A stretch of 43,152 nt of DNA from Bradyrhizobium sp. LTSP885 (GCF_000938305.1 NZ_JYMT01000033.1:13583-56734), one strand, 5' to 3'. Shown: positions 17,233-25,201, counted from the first letter of the stretch. Notes: generated from the sequence alone by a model not told the origin. Made by a program: numbers and translations.

Positions 17233-17320
17233 GTAGCCCGGATGGAGCGAAGCGCAATCCGGGAAGGTCTTCCCGCGTAGAGAGTGGCCCCGGATTGCGC
17301 TCCGCTCCATCCGGGCTACG
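17233..17320. repeat. Family D palindromic repeat (GTAGCCCGGATGGAGCGAAG type)
   Basis: The arm at 17233-17263 (GTAGCCCGGATGGAGCGAAG...) is the reverse complement of 17290-17320 (...CTCCATCCGGGCTAC), with a 26-nt centre. It fills the gap between two convergent genes, where its RNA hairpin could end transcription from both sides. Confidence 0.92.
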
Positions 17321-17325
17321 CGCTC

Positions 17326-18324
17326 TCAGTTGTTGTCGCGCACCCCGTCCCACCACGGGCATGTCCCCGACATCAGCTTGAAATTGCCGTCCATCACCTG
17401 CACCGGCGCGCGCTTGCCCTCGGCGGCGGCGCGCATGCGCATCTCGCGGGCGACGGCGCGGTCTTCCGGCGACAGCCAGACGCGCTCATGGCCCCACAGG
17501 CTCGGGCCGTCATGCATCTCGAACGGCGTCCAGTTGGCCGGCTCGATCTCGCGGCCGCCCCAGCCGCATTCGACCATGAAGGACGACGGCGACTTGGCGT
17601 AGAACGACGTCATCAGATCGTTGGTGTGGCGGCCGAGCGTGACGTTGACGCGGTCTTCCTTCTGCGCGATGTCATAGGCTTGGCCGACATCGTCCAGCGA
17701 GAACAGCTCCACCATCAAATGATGCATGCCGTTGGTACCGGTCTCGATCAGCGCGAGAGAGTGGTGACGCGGATTGATGTGGAAGAAATAGGCGCGGAAC
17801 GGCTTTTCGATGTAGTCGCTGAGGCCGAAGCCGAGCACGTCGACATAGAACGCCATGACCGGTGCGAGATGCTCGACCGTCAGCACGGCGTGACCAAGAC
17901 CCTGCGGTCCGGTGCGGAAACCCGAGATCGAGCGTCCCGGCTTGAACGGCGTGTCGTCGATCTCGGCGCCATGAAACGCCTCGAGACGGTTGCCGGCCGG
18001 ATCCCTGAACGAGATCAGGCCGCGCACCCGCCGCGCGTCGGCAAGCGCCTGCGGCTCGGCGGTGACGGCAACGCCGGCTTGCTCCAGCCGCGCCGCCAGC
18101 GCGTCGAGATCAGCGCTATCAGCCACCTCCCAGCCGAAGAAGCGCGTGCCTTCGCCCTGCGCACGGTCGATCATGATGCGTTGCTTGCGGTCGTCCATCC
18201 GGAACGCGAGCAGCGAATTGCCGCGCTCGATTGCCTGCAGCCCGACCAGGCCGGTGCCGAATTGCCGCCAGTCGTCGAGTGCGTCCGAGCCGAACCCGGC
18301 ATATCCCAGACCCAAAATCGTCAT
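17326..18324 (-). CDS. Extradiol ring-cleavage dioxygenase, BphC-like (VOC superfamily)
   Basis: A 332-residue type I extradiol dioxygenase with two tandem VOC modules. The Fe(II) ligands fit H145 (GHAVL), H202 (MHHLMVE) and E252 (FMVECG). Active-site residues H187 (RHHSLAL), H233 (GRHTND) and Y242 are also in register with BphC. The enzyme should open a catechol-type ring next to the hydroxyls; whether the substrate is a biphenyl, steroid or other catechol cannot be told. The start ATG at 18324 gives MTILGLGYAG; the open frame upstream of it is not like the family. There is no degradation operon around it. Confidence 0.9.
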   Translation of the reverse strand: MTILGLGYAGFGSDALDDWRQFGTGLVGLQAIERGNSLLAFRMDDRKQRIMIDRAQGEGTRFFGWEVADSADLDALAARLEQAGVAVTAEPQALADARRVRGLISFRDPAGNRLEAFHGAEIDDTPFKPGRSISGFRTGPQGLGHAVLTVEHLAPVMAFYVDVLGFGLSDYIEKPFRAYFFHINPRHHSLALIETGTNGMHHLMVELFSLDDVGQAYDIAQKEDRVNVTLGRHTNDLMTSFYAKSPSSFMVECGWGGREIEPANWTPFEMHDGPSLWGHERVWLSPEDRAVAREMRMRAAAEGKRAPVQVMDGNFKLMSGTCPWWDGVRDNN

Positions 18325-18456
18325 CTGCGCGCCTCCGCCTGTTGTCTGTTTTTTGGGCGGTCGAGGACCCGCCGTTAACGCAAATCCTACGCGGATTTGC
18401 GTCCTTTCAAACCGGAAAAAGCCGTCCCAGCGTGGGGCAGGGCGGCAGGCCCTCCC

Positions 18457-18485
18457 TTGACACGGCCCGCGGCGGATGGTGAGTA
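18457..18485 (+). promoter_or_regulatory. Candidate trpL promoter
   Basis: A perfect -35 hexamer TTGACA (18457-18462) is followed at 17 nt by TGAGTA (18480-18485), a weak -10. This spacing puts transcription start at about 18491-18493, that is at the A of the trpL ATG (18492). The -10 match is poor, so this is an inference from the -35 and position. Confidence 0.55.
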
Positions 18486-18491
18486 ACGGCC

Positions 18492-18542
18492 ATGCGCACC
18501 GTTGCCAGTCCATCCCGTCTTTGGTGGCCCACCTTCTCATAG
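18492..18542 (+). CDS. trpL: trp leader peptide
   Basis: A 16-codon ORF encoding MRTVASPSRLWWPTFS, ending in TAG. Two adjacent TGG (Trp) codons at 18522-18527 lie just before a hairpin, as expected for ribosome-stalling control. It sits 111 nt before trpE(G), and no Shine-Dalgarno sequence is visible in front. In Sinorhizobium meliloti the equivalent trpL starts at the first base of the mRNA and trpE(G) is controlled by attenuation; the promoter spacing here suggests the same. The peptide itself differs from the S. meliloti one, which has three Trp. Confidence 0.88.
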   Translation: MRTVASPSRLWWPTFS

Positions 18543-18610
18543 GTGGCCGGTGCGATTTCATTTCTCTGAAACGTCGAAGGTCGCCATCGCAGTGCGACGG
18601 CCCTTCGTTT
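18529..18610 (+). promoter_or_regulatory. trp attenuator: leader hairpin and terminator
   Basis: Hairpin 1 pairs CCACCT (18529-18534) with AGGTGG (18541-18546) around the trpL stop codon. The terminator pairs CGAAGG (18575-18580) and TCGC (18581-18584) with GCGA (18594-18597) and CCTTCG (18602-18607), followed by a short TTTG tract. TGCGAT (18551-18556) can pair with ATCGCA (18586-18591) in the terminator loop, a candidate antiterminator. A ribosome stalled at the Trp codons would cover the first arm of hairpin 1. Pairing was judged by eye, without folding energies. Confidence 0.78.
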
Positions 18611-18653
18611 GTCCTGTGTGGCGCTCTCTCGGCAAGTCTCGTAAGAGGATCAC

Positions 18654-20819
18654 ATGAACAGGACTGCCTTCTCCCTGCCGGCCAACAGCGAATATCTCAC
18701 CAACGGCGGCCTTGCGGTTGCGCGCGTGGTCGAGCAGTTCAGCGGCGGCGCCAATCGCCTCGACGACCTGATCGCACTCCTGGACCGCCGCCGCGGCGTG
18801 GTGCTGTCCTCGGGCACGACGGTGCCGGGCCGCTACGAGAGCTTCGATCTCGGCTTTGCCGATCCGCCGCTGGTGCTGGAGACATCAGGCACCAACTTCA
18901 CGCTCAAGGCGTTGAACCCGCGCGGCGAGGTGCTGATCGCCTTCCTCGGCGACGTCCTGCGCGAGCCCTGCGTCGTGATCTCCGAGCGAAGCGCGACAAT
19001 GCTCGCCGGCCACATCATCCGCGGCGCCGCGCCGGTCGATGAGGACCAGCGCACCCGCCGCGCCAGCGTGATGTCGCTGGTGCGCGATATGGTGGCGGCG
19101 TTCTCCTCCAGCGCCGATCCGTTGCTCGGCCTGTTCGGCGCCTTTGCCTATGACCTCGTGTTCCAGATCGAGGACCTCGTGCAGAAGCGGGCACGCGAGG
19201 CCGATCAGCGTGACATCGTGCTCTACGTGCCGGACCGTCTGTTGGCCTATGACCGCGCCACCGGCCGCGGCGTGGTGCTTGCTTACGAATTCGCCTGGAA
19301 GGGCAAGTCCACCGCGGGCCTGCCGCACGACACCGCTGTCAGCGTCTATGCCAAGTCACCGCGGCAAGGCTTTGCCGATCACGCGCCGGGCGAATACCAG
19401 GCGACGGTCGAGGTCGCGCGCGCGGCGTTTGCGCGCGGCGATTTGTTCGAGGCGGTGCCCGGCCAGCTTTTCGCCGAGCCCTGCGAGCGTTCGCCGGCGG
19501 AAGTATTCCAGCGGCTCTGCCGCATCAACCCGTCGCCCTATGGCGCGTTGATGAACCTCGGCGAGGGCGAATTCCTGGTGTCGGCGTCGCCGGAGATGTT
19601 CGTGCGATCCGACGGCCGTCGCGTCGAGACCTGTCCGATCTCGGGCACGATCGCACGCGGCTTGGATGCGATCGGCGATGCCGAACAGATCCGCCAGCTC
19701 CTGAATTCGGAAAAGGACGAGTTCGAGCTCAACATGTGCACCGACGTCGACCGCAACGACAAAGCACGCGTCTGCGTGCCCGGTACCATCAAGGTGCTGG
19801 CGCGGCGCCAGATCGAGACCTACTCAAAACTGTTCCACACCGTCGATCACGTCGAGGGCATGCTGCGGCCGGGCTTCGATTCGCTCGATGCTTTCCTGAC
19901 CCACGCCTGGGCGGTGACGGTAACAGGCGCGCCGAAATTGTGGGCGATGCAATTCGTGGAAGACCACGAGCGCTCGTCGCGGCGCTGGTATGCCGGCGCG
20001 ATCGGAGCGGTGAATTTCGACGGCAGCATCAACACCGGCCTCACCATCCGCACTATCCGCATGAAGGACGGCCTCGCCGAAGTCCGCGTCGGCGCGACCT
20101 GCCTGTTTGACTCCGATCCGGCGGCGGAGGATCGCGAATGCCAGGTCAAGGCGTCGGCGCTGTTCCAGGCGCTGCGCGGCGATCCGCCGAAGCCGCTGTC
20201 GGATTTCGCGCCCGACGCCACCGGCTCCGGCAAGAACGTGCTCCTGATCGATCACGACGACAGCTTTGTGCATATGCTGGCGGACTATTTCCGTCAGGTC
20301 GGCGCCAACGTCACCGTGGTCAGGCACATCCATGCCCAGGACATGCTGAAGCGGAAAGGCTGGGACCTGCTGGTGCTGTCGCCCGGGCCCGGGCGGCCTG
20401 AGGATTTCGGCATCTCGAAAACCATCGGCACCGCGCTAGAGAAGCAGCTACCGATCTTCGGCGTCTGCCTCGGCGTGCAGGCAATCGGCGAATATTTTGG
20501 CGGCCAGCTCGGCCAGCTCAGCCAGCCCGCGCATGGCCGGCCCTCGCGGGTCCAGGTGCGCGGCGGGCGCTTGATGCAGAACCTGCCCAATGAGATCGTG
20601 ATCGGCCGCTACCACTCGCTGTTCGTCGAGCGCGACACCGTGCCCGACGTGCTGACGGTGACCGCGACCACCGAAGATGGCGTCGCGATGGTAATCGAGC
20701 ACAAGACGTTGCCGGTCGGCGGCGTCCAATTCCATCCGGAATCGCTGATGTCACTCGGCAACGAGGTGGGCTTGCGTATTGTCGAGAATGCATTCCGGCT
20801 CAACCCGCCGGCCAATTGA
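18654..20819 (+). CDS. trpE(G): Fused anthranilate synthase, components I and II
   Basis: A 721-residue fusion that makes anthranilate from chorismate and glutamine, the first committed step of tryptophan synthesis. The TrpE half has the chorismate-binding core (GTIARGLDAIGD, ELNMCTDVDRNDKARVC, TVTGAPKLWAMQ, YAGAIGAVNFDG). The GATase half starts near residue 525 and carries C605 (GVCLGVQ) and H694-E696 (FHPES). Fused trpE(G) is typical of Rhizobiales. AAGAGGA precedes the ATG. It is controlled by the attenuator upstream, and the enzyme is expected to be feedback-inhibited by Trp. Confidence 0.97.
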   Translation: MNRTAFSLPANSEYLTNGGLAVARVVEQFSGGANRLDDLIALLDRRRGVVLSSGTTVPGRYESFDLGFADPPLVLETSGTNFTLKALNPRGEVLIAFLGDVLREPCVVISERSATMLAGHIIRGAAPVDEDQRTRRASVMSLVRDMVAAFSSSADPLLGLFGAFAYDLVFQIEDLVQKRAREADQRDIVLYVPDRLLAYDRATGRGVVLAYEFAWKGKSTAGLPHDTAVSVYAKSPRQGFADHAPGEYQATVEVARAAFARGDLFEAVPGQLFAEPCERSPAEVFQRLCRINPSPYGALMNLGEGEFLVSASPEMFVRSDGRRVETCPISGTIARGLDAIGDAEQIRQLLNSEKDEFELNMCTDVDRNDKARVCVPGTIKVLARRQIETYSKLFHTVDHVEGMLRPGFDSLDAFLTHAWAVTVTGAPKLWAMQFVEDHERSSRRWYAGAIGAVNFDGSINTGLTIRTIRMKDGLAEVRVGATCLFDSDPAAEDRECQVKASALFQALRGDPPKPLSDFAPDATGSGKNVLLIDHDDSFVHMLADYFRQVGANVTVVRHIHAQDMLKRKGWDLLVLSPGPGRPEDFGISKTIGTALEKQLPIFGVCLGVQAIGEYFGGQLGQLSQPAHGRPSRVQVRGGRLMQNLPNEIVIGRYHSLFVERDTVPDVLTVTATTEDGVAMVIEHKTLPVGGVQFHPESLMSLGNEVGLRIVENAFRLNPPAN

Positions 20820-20833
20820 GGATTGCGAGATCC

Positions 20834-21373
20834 ATGACGTTTGACCAGGACATCAAGTCGACCGTTCGCACCATCCCGGATTATCCCAAGCCGGGCATCC
20901 TGTTTCGTGACATCACCACGCTGCTGGCAGACGCCCGCGCGTTCCGCCGCGCGGTCGACGAACTGGTGCATCCCTGGGCCGGCTCCAAGATGGACAAGGT
21001 CGCAGGCATCGAAGCGCGCGGTTTCATCATCGGCGGCGCGGTGGCGCACCAGCTCTCCGCCGGCTTCGTGCCGATCCGCAAGAAGGGCAAGCTGCCGCAC
21101 ACCACGGTGCGGATCGCCTATTCGCTGGAATACGGTCTCGACGAAATGGAGATGCATGCCGACGCGGTGCAGCCCGGCGAGCGCGTCATCCTGGTCGACG
21201 ATCTGATCGCGACCGGCGGCACCGCTGAAGGCGCAGTGAAGCTGCTGCGCCAGATCGGCGCCAACGTGGTCGCCGCCTGCTTCATCATCGACCTGCCCGA
21301 TCTCGGCGGCGCCGCCAAGCTGCGCGCGATGAACGTCCCGGTGCGCACGCTGATGGCGTTCGAGGGGCATTGA
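20834..21373 (+). CDS. apt: Adenine phosphoribosyltransferase
   Basis: A 179-residue type I phosphoribosyltransferase that salvages adenine to AMP with PRPP. The PRPP loop VILVDDLIATGGTAEGA (about 121-137) and the N-terminal TIPDYPKPGILFRDITTLL are diagnostic. The ATG at 20834 gives the family-like start MTFDQDIKSTVRTIP; a TTG at 20816 is in frame, but is less likely. It follows trpE(G) after 14 nt and may be co-transcribed with it; both pathways use or consume PRPP-linked metabolites, which may be chance. Confidence 0.96.
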   Translation: MTFDQDIKSTVRTIPDYPKPGILFRDITTLLADARAFRRAVDELVHPWAGSKMDKVAGIEARGFIIGGAVAHQLSAGFVPIRKKGKLPHTTVRIAYSLEYGLDEMEMHADAVQPGERVILVDDLIATGGTAEGAVKLLRQIGANVVAACFIIDLPDLGGAAKLRAMNVPVRTLMAFEGH

Positions 21374-21396
21374 GGTTTAGCGACAACCCTCCACAC

Positions 21397-21516
21397 GTCG
21401 TCCCGGCGAAGGCCGGGACCCATAACCACAAATGTGGGTGGTGAAGAAATGCTGTGGCCCCAGCGTTCGCCAAACGGATAGCTGTGGCTATGGGTCCCGG
21501 CCTTCGCCGGGACGAC
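21397..21516. repeat. Family B palindromic repeat (GTCGTCCCGGCGAAGGCCGG type)
   Basis: The arm GTCGTCCCGGCGAAGGCCGG plus GACCCAT at 21397-21423 is the reverse complement of the arm ending at 21516, with a 66-nt centre. It fills the gap between the convergent apt and P-loop ATPase genes, ending 2 nt before the stop of the latter. Confidence 0.92.
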
Positions 21517-21518
21517 GG

Positions 21519-22187
21519 TCACGACCTCTGCAGCAGCATGCTCAATTCGAGATCGCGGAACGTGGTGTAGCTGCGGCGGATCCATTGGTGCAGCTCGGTG
21601 GATGAATCCTTCTCCTGGCGCAGATAGCCGGTGAAGGAGAAGTTCAAGCGGTCGATATAGGTCTTCAGGAACACCGGCAGCGCGGCGAAGCGGAGCACGC
21701 GGCTGCGGGACATCACCGGCGGCAGCTCGCCGCGCACCACGAATTCATTATCGACCACGACCAGCGCATTCGGCGGGATCAGCGGCTGGATCGTCTGATA
21801 GCCCCGCACCGAGGCGCGGTCGGTATCGGCGACGAACAGGATGACTGGCGCGACGCCGCGACGCATCGCCTCCTTCATCAACCCGATCTGGTCGCACATT
21901 TTGAAGAATTCGTCGAAGGCGTGGTAGCCGAGGTCGATCACCTTGGCTGTGCCGTCATTGACGATGACCCGGTCCATCAGCTGCATCTTGCCGTAGGTGT
22001 CGATTACGTCGGCGGTCTCGGTGATCCCAGGCAAATAGTCGAGCAGCGACGGCTCCTTCAGGTTGATGTCGAAGGGAACCACCGCGCCATGCTTCAGCAG
22101 CAGGAATTCGCTCAACAGCCGCGCGATCAGCGTCTTGCCGACCTGCGGGCGGGACGAGCAGATGATGTAAAGGGGCGTGGATGACAT
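21519..22187 (-). CDS. P-loop ATPase of unknown function, variant Walker A
   Basis: A 222-residue protein with an N-terminal P-loop, IICSSRPQVGKTLIARLL (8-25), of the SIMIBI/ParA type but lacking the signature Lys of KGGxGKT, since Ser/Arg/Pro stand there. The following PFDINLKEPSLLDYLPG resembles the ParA switch-I region, and VILFVADTDRAS and LVVVDNEFVV are later strands. It is not ParB or a known pilus ATPase as far as I can see. It lies 60 nt downstream of a second ParA-like gene on the same strand, and the two very likely form an operon. I do not recognise a function. Confidence 0.85.
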   Translation of the reverse strand: MSSTPLYIICSSRPQVGKTLIARLLSEFLLLKHGAVVPFDINLKEPSLLDYLPGITETADVIDTYGKMQLMDRVIVNDGTAKVIDLGYHAFDEFFKMCDQIGLMKEAMRRGVAPVILFVADTDRASVRGYQTIQPLIPPNALVVVDNEFVVRGELPPVMSRSRVLRFAALPVFLKTYIDRLNFSFTGYLRQEKDSSTELHQWIRRSYTTFRDLELSMLLQRS

Positions 22188-22247
22188 CGCCGGATATATC
22201 AGGCCAAATTTCCGCCCAATCCAGCCCTGTCGCGGCCGTCGACAGGA

Positions 22248-22997
22248 CTATTTTTCACCGCCGCGGGTGGTCGACTTGCCGCCGACCAGGTCGGTCAGCT
22301 TGATCCGGTCGAACTCGCTCCAGACATTGGCCAGCCAGTGCCGGACATAGCCGCGCAGCACGAAGGAATAGTTCGCGGCTTCGTCATTCGTGCCCTTGTT
22401 GGCGACGAATTTGAGGAACGGTACCGAGGAGACCTCGACCTGCTCATAGGCCATTTCGTTGAGCTTGGGGATCGTGAGCTCGGTGGCGTCCTTGATGCGG
22501 TGGAAATAGGAGTTATAGGTCGCCTGGTCCCACTGGAAGAACTGGGTGTCGTTGATGAAGTTCTTCACCAAATAGTATTTCGCGCCCTGCATGAAATTCG
22601 CGGTCTCGGCGATTTCGTCCAGCGAGGCGATCGAGGGGCCCAATATATGGAAAACGGCGAAGGTGATCTGGCCGGAGCGTGCCGCATCGAGGAAGCCGAT
22701 GTCGCGCAGCGAGGCCAGCGCCGGCGACAACAGGCCGGCGCGGACGTCGATCACGGTGACCGAGGTACCGGCATTCAGCGTATCGAAGATCTTCATCTGG
22801 TCCGAGGTCGTCGTCATGTCGACGATCTGGGTGATGTCGGGGTGGAAGCGCATCAGCGTGCCGCGCGGCGATTCGGTGTCGAACGCCCGGGTCGGCACGT
22901 TGTTGGCGCTGAAATAGTCCAGGAGCGTCCGCGAGACGGTGGTCTTGCCGACCCCGCCCTTATCGGCGCCCACCACGATCACGACCGGCTTTGCCAT
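22248..22997 (-). CDS. ParA/MinD-like ATPase of unknown function
   Basis: A 249-residue SIMIBI-class ATPase with a full deviant Walker A, VVGADKGGVGKTTVSRTLLD (8-27). The next strand, RAFDTESPRGTLMRFHP, and VTVIDVRAGLLSPAL (about 80-95) stand where ParA has the Asp switches. The rest has a YLVKNFINDTQFF strand (about 144) and no helix-turn-helix. There is no parB, min or pilus gene nearby. It is transcribed first, with the variant P-loop gene behind it. A signal-like or positioning role for the pair is possible but unproven. Confidence 0.87.
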   Translation of the reverse strand: MAKPVVIVVGADKGGVGKTTVSRTLLDYFSANNVPTRAFDTESPRGTLMRFHPDITQIVDMTTTSDQMKIFDTLNAGTSVTVIDVRAGLLSPALASLRDIGFLDAARSGQITFAVFHILGPSIASLDEIAETANFMQGAKYYLVKNFINDTQFFQWDQATYNSYFHRIKDATELTIPKLNEMAYEQVEVSSVPFLKFVANKGTNDEAANYSFVLRGYVRHWLANVWSEFDRIKLTDLVGGKSTTRGGEK

Positions 22998-23162
22998 GGA
23001 AATCCCTTGAAGCGCGCTCCCGATCGCGAGGGCGATCGGCGAGTCCCCACACCTGCTTTGGGCGCGAACATGGCAGAATCGAGGGAGAATTCAATTCCTT
23101 AAGGTGCCGGTGATGGGTTTGGTGGGGATTTCCTTAATGGAACGAAAGGGCTGAGGCTGACT

Positions 23163-24383
23163 TCAGACGCGGCGGCCCCAAGGGCCCCGTAGCGGACCCA
23201 ACGGTCCCTGCGTCGGGCTGGTGCCCGGGAGAGGCGGCGGACTGCTCGGCGGCGCATTGGTGGCGTCACCCCACGGGCCATGGGGGACCGGCGCAGGCTG
23301 GTCTCCGTCCGCATCCGGGTCGTCCTGTGTTGCCGTCTCGTCCGAGGTTTCATCGGGCAATGCCAAGTAGCCCGGATCGCGGCCGCCGGCATATTTCACC
23401 AGCGCATCGACCCGGGACTGCACCGACGGGTGGGTCGCGAACAGGTCGGCAAAGCCCTCGCGCGGATTGTCGAGGCAGAGTTCCATCACCGCCGAGGTCG
23501 CGCCCGGCAGCTCGCCGCGGTTCTCGATCTTGCGCAACGCCGAGATCATTGCATCGGGATTTTTCGTCAGCTCGACCGAGCCGGCATCGGCCAGGAACTC
23601 GCGCGAGCGCGACAGCGCCAGCTTGACGACCTGCGACAGCAGCCAGGCCAGCAAGATCAGCGCGACCGCAATGATGATGACAATGATCGCGCCGCCGCCG
23701 GAACCCTTGCGGTCTGACGACGAGGACGATGAAGAGGAGGATGACGATGACGACGACCAGCGGCCGCCCGAGCTCCACGACAGATTTGTGAAGACGCGGA
23801 AGAACATTTCCCCGAAGAATCCGACCACGCCGGCGATGATCACGGCGACCACCATCAGCTGCACGTCGCCGTTCTTGATATGGGTGAGCTCGTGGCCGAG
23901 CACGGCCTCGATCTCCTGGTCATCAAGCGCCTTCAAGAGGCCCGATGTGACGGTGATGGAATATTGCCGCCGGTGCAGCCCCGCCGCGAACGCATTCAAC
24001 GCCGGGCTGTCCATCACCTTGAGCTTCGGCATCGGGATGCCGCGCGAGATACAGAGGTTTTCCAGGAGATTGTAGAGCCGCGGCTGCTGCTGCCGCGTCA
24101 CCGCTTCGCCGCCGGTGATGGCGTCGATCATGTTCTGGTGGAAGAAATAGGCGATCACGATCCAGGCCACGGCAGCGATCGTGGCCCAGGGGAAGGCCGA
24201 GACGAGGTCGCGCGAGGCGCGCGTCAGGTAATAATCGACCGGGCGGCCGCCATTGGTCATCACCTCGGCGACCAGCGCGCCAGCATAGACCAGCACGTAG
24301 ATCAGCAGGAACAGGCCCGCGAGCAGCAACATCGAACGAAACTTGTTCGATGCGATATGCGTGTAGAGACCATAGGCGGCCAT
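23163..24383 (-). CDS. M48 family membrane metallopeptidase (HtpX-like)
   Basis: A 406-residue membrane zinc protease. Helices lie at about 17-40 and 64-83; the zinc motif HELTH is at 164-168, the third ligand Glu is E262 (REFLADA), and further helices lie at 176-200 and 231-255. A run of 14 Ser (210-223) joins the helices. The tail after 330 is Asp/Pro-rich and likely disordered. HtpX-type proteases degrade misfolded membrane proteins. It lies downstream of lemA on the same strand, a common pair, separated by a palindromic repeat. Substrates are unknown. Confidence 0.93.
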   Translation of the reverse strand: MAAYGLYTHIASNKFRSMLLLAGLFLLIYVLVYAGALVAEVMTNGGRPVDYYLTRASRDLVSAFPWATIAAVAWIVIAYFFHQNMIDAITGGEAVTRQQQPRLYNLLENLCISRGIPMPKLKVMDSPALNAFAAGLHRRQYSITVTSGLLKALDDQEIEAVLGHELTHIKNGDVQLMVVAVIIAGVVGFFGEMFFRVFTNLSWSSGGRWSSSSSSSSSSSSSSDRKGSGGGAIIVIIIAVALILLAWLLSQVVKLALSRSREFLADAGSVELTKNPDAMISALRKIENRGELPGATSAVMELCLDNPREGFADLFATHPSVQSRVDALVKYAGGRDPGYLALPDETSDETATQDDPDADGDQPAPVPHGPWGDATNAPPSSPPPLPGTSPTQGPLGPLRGPWGRRV

Positions 24384-24404
24384 GATGCGCTTCCGCTAAC
24401 CACC

Positions 24405-24502
24405 GTCATTCCGGGGCGCGCTGAAAGCGCGAACCCGGAATCCAGAGGTTTTCTGGCGGGTCGAGATTCCGGGTTCGATGCTTCGCATCGCCCCGGAATG
24501 AC
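24405..24502. repeat. Family A palindromic repeat, copy 3
   Basis: GTCATTCCGGGGCGCG ... GCCCCGGAATGAC arms. The inner part is extended (GAACCCGGAATCCAGAGG before the second GATTCCGGG). It lies between lemA and the M48 protease gene. Confidence 0.9.
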
Positions 24503-24526
24503 GGGACAGGCTGGATGCCATGCTGA

Positions 24527-25087
24527 TCAGAACTTCACGCTCGGCGCGGCCTCGACCTCGGTGCGGCTGGCGCCGAGATCGAAGAAGTCCTTGCGGGTGA
24601 AGCCGAACATGCCGGCAAACAGCGCGGCCGGCATCTGCTGGATGCCGGTGTTGTATTCCTGGACCGCATTGTTGAAGAAGCGGCGGCTGGCGGCGATCTT
24701 GTTCTCGAGGTCGGAGAGCTCGGTTGCGAGCTGCTGGAAGTTGGTATTGGCCTTGAGGTCCGGATAGGCCTCCGACAGCGCGATCAGCCGGCCGAGCGCG
24801 CCGGAGAGCTGGTTTTCCGCGGCGGATACTTGCGCCGGCCCCTGCGCCGACATCGCAGCGCCCCGCGCCTTCACCACGTCATCAAGCGTACCGCGCTCAT
24901 GGGAGGCATAGCCCTTCACAGTCTCGACCAGGTTCGGGACCAAATCGTGACGTTGCTTGAGCTGGACGTCGATGTCGGCGAAGGCTTGGCTGACGCGCTG
25001 GCCGAGCGCGACCAGGCGATTGTAGGCGCCGAACGCAAACAGCACGAGAACGACGATGACGCCGATAACGATCCAGCTGGTCGACAT
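24527..25087 (-). CDS. lemA: LemA family protein
   Basis: A 186-residue protein with one N-terminal helix (about 4-24) followed by a helical bundle on the outside or periplasmic face. Family motifs are YNRLVALGQRVSQAFADIDV, QLKQRHDLVPNLVETVKGYA, the later YPDLKANTNFQQLATELSDL and the end FFNNAVQEYN. LemA is often next to HtpX-like proteases and they may act together. I chose ATG 25087, which gives MSTSWIVIGVIVVLVLFAFG; the frame is open upstream to 25171, but that extension is non-family. Confidence 0.94.
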   Translation of the reverse strand: MSTSWIVIGVIVVLVLFAFGAYNRLVALGQRVSQAFADIDVQLKQRHDLVPNLVETVKGYASHERGTLDDVVKARGAAMSAQGPAQVSAAENQLSGALGRLIALSEAYPDLKANTNFQQLATELSDLENKIAASRRFFNNAVQEYNTGIQQMPAALFAGMFGFTRKDFFDLGASRTEVEAAPSVKF

Positions 25088-25201
25088 GACGGGAAAGCTC
25101 CTGATGGGACGAAACGGCGGCACCGTAGCCCAAAACCGGGCGCACAGCAGCCCGCCGGGAAGAGGGGGCAAAGCTTTGGTCGGCGATGGGCGCGGACTAG
25201 T

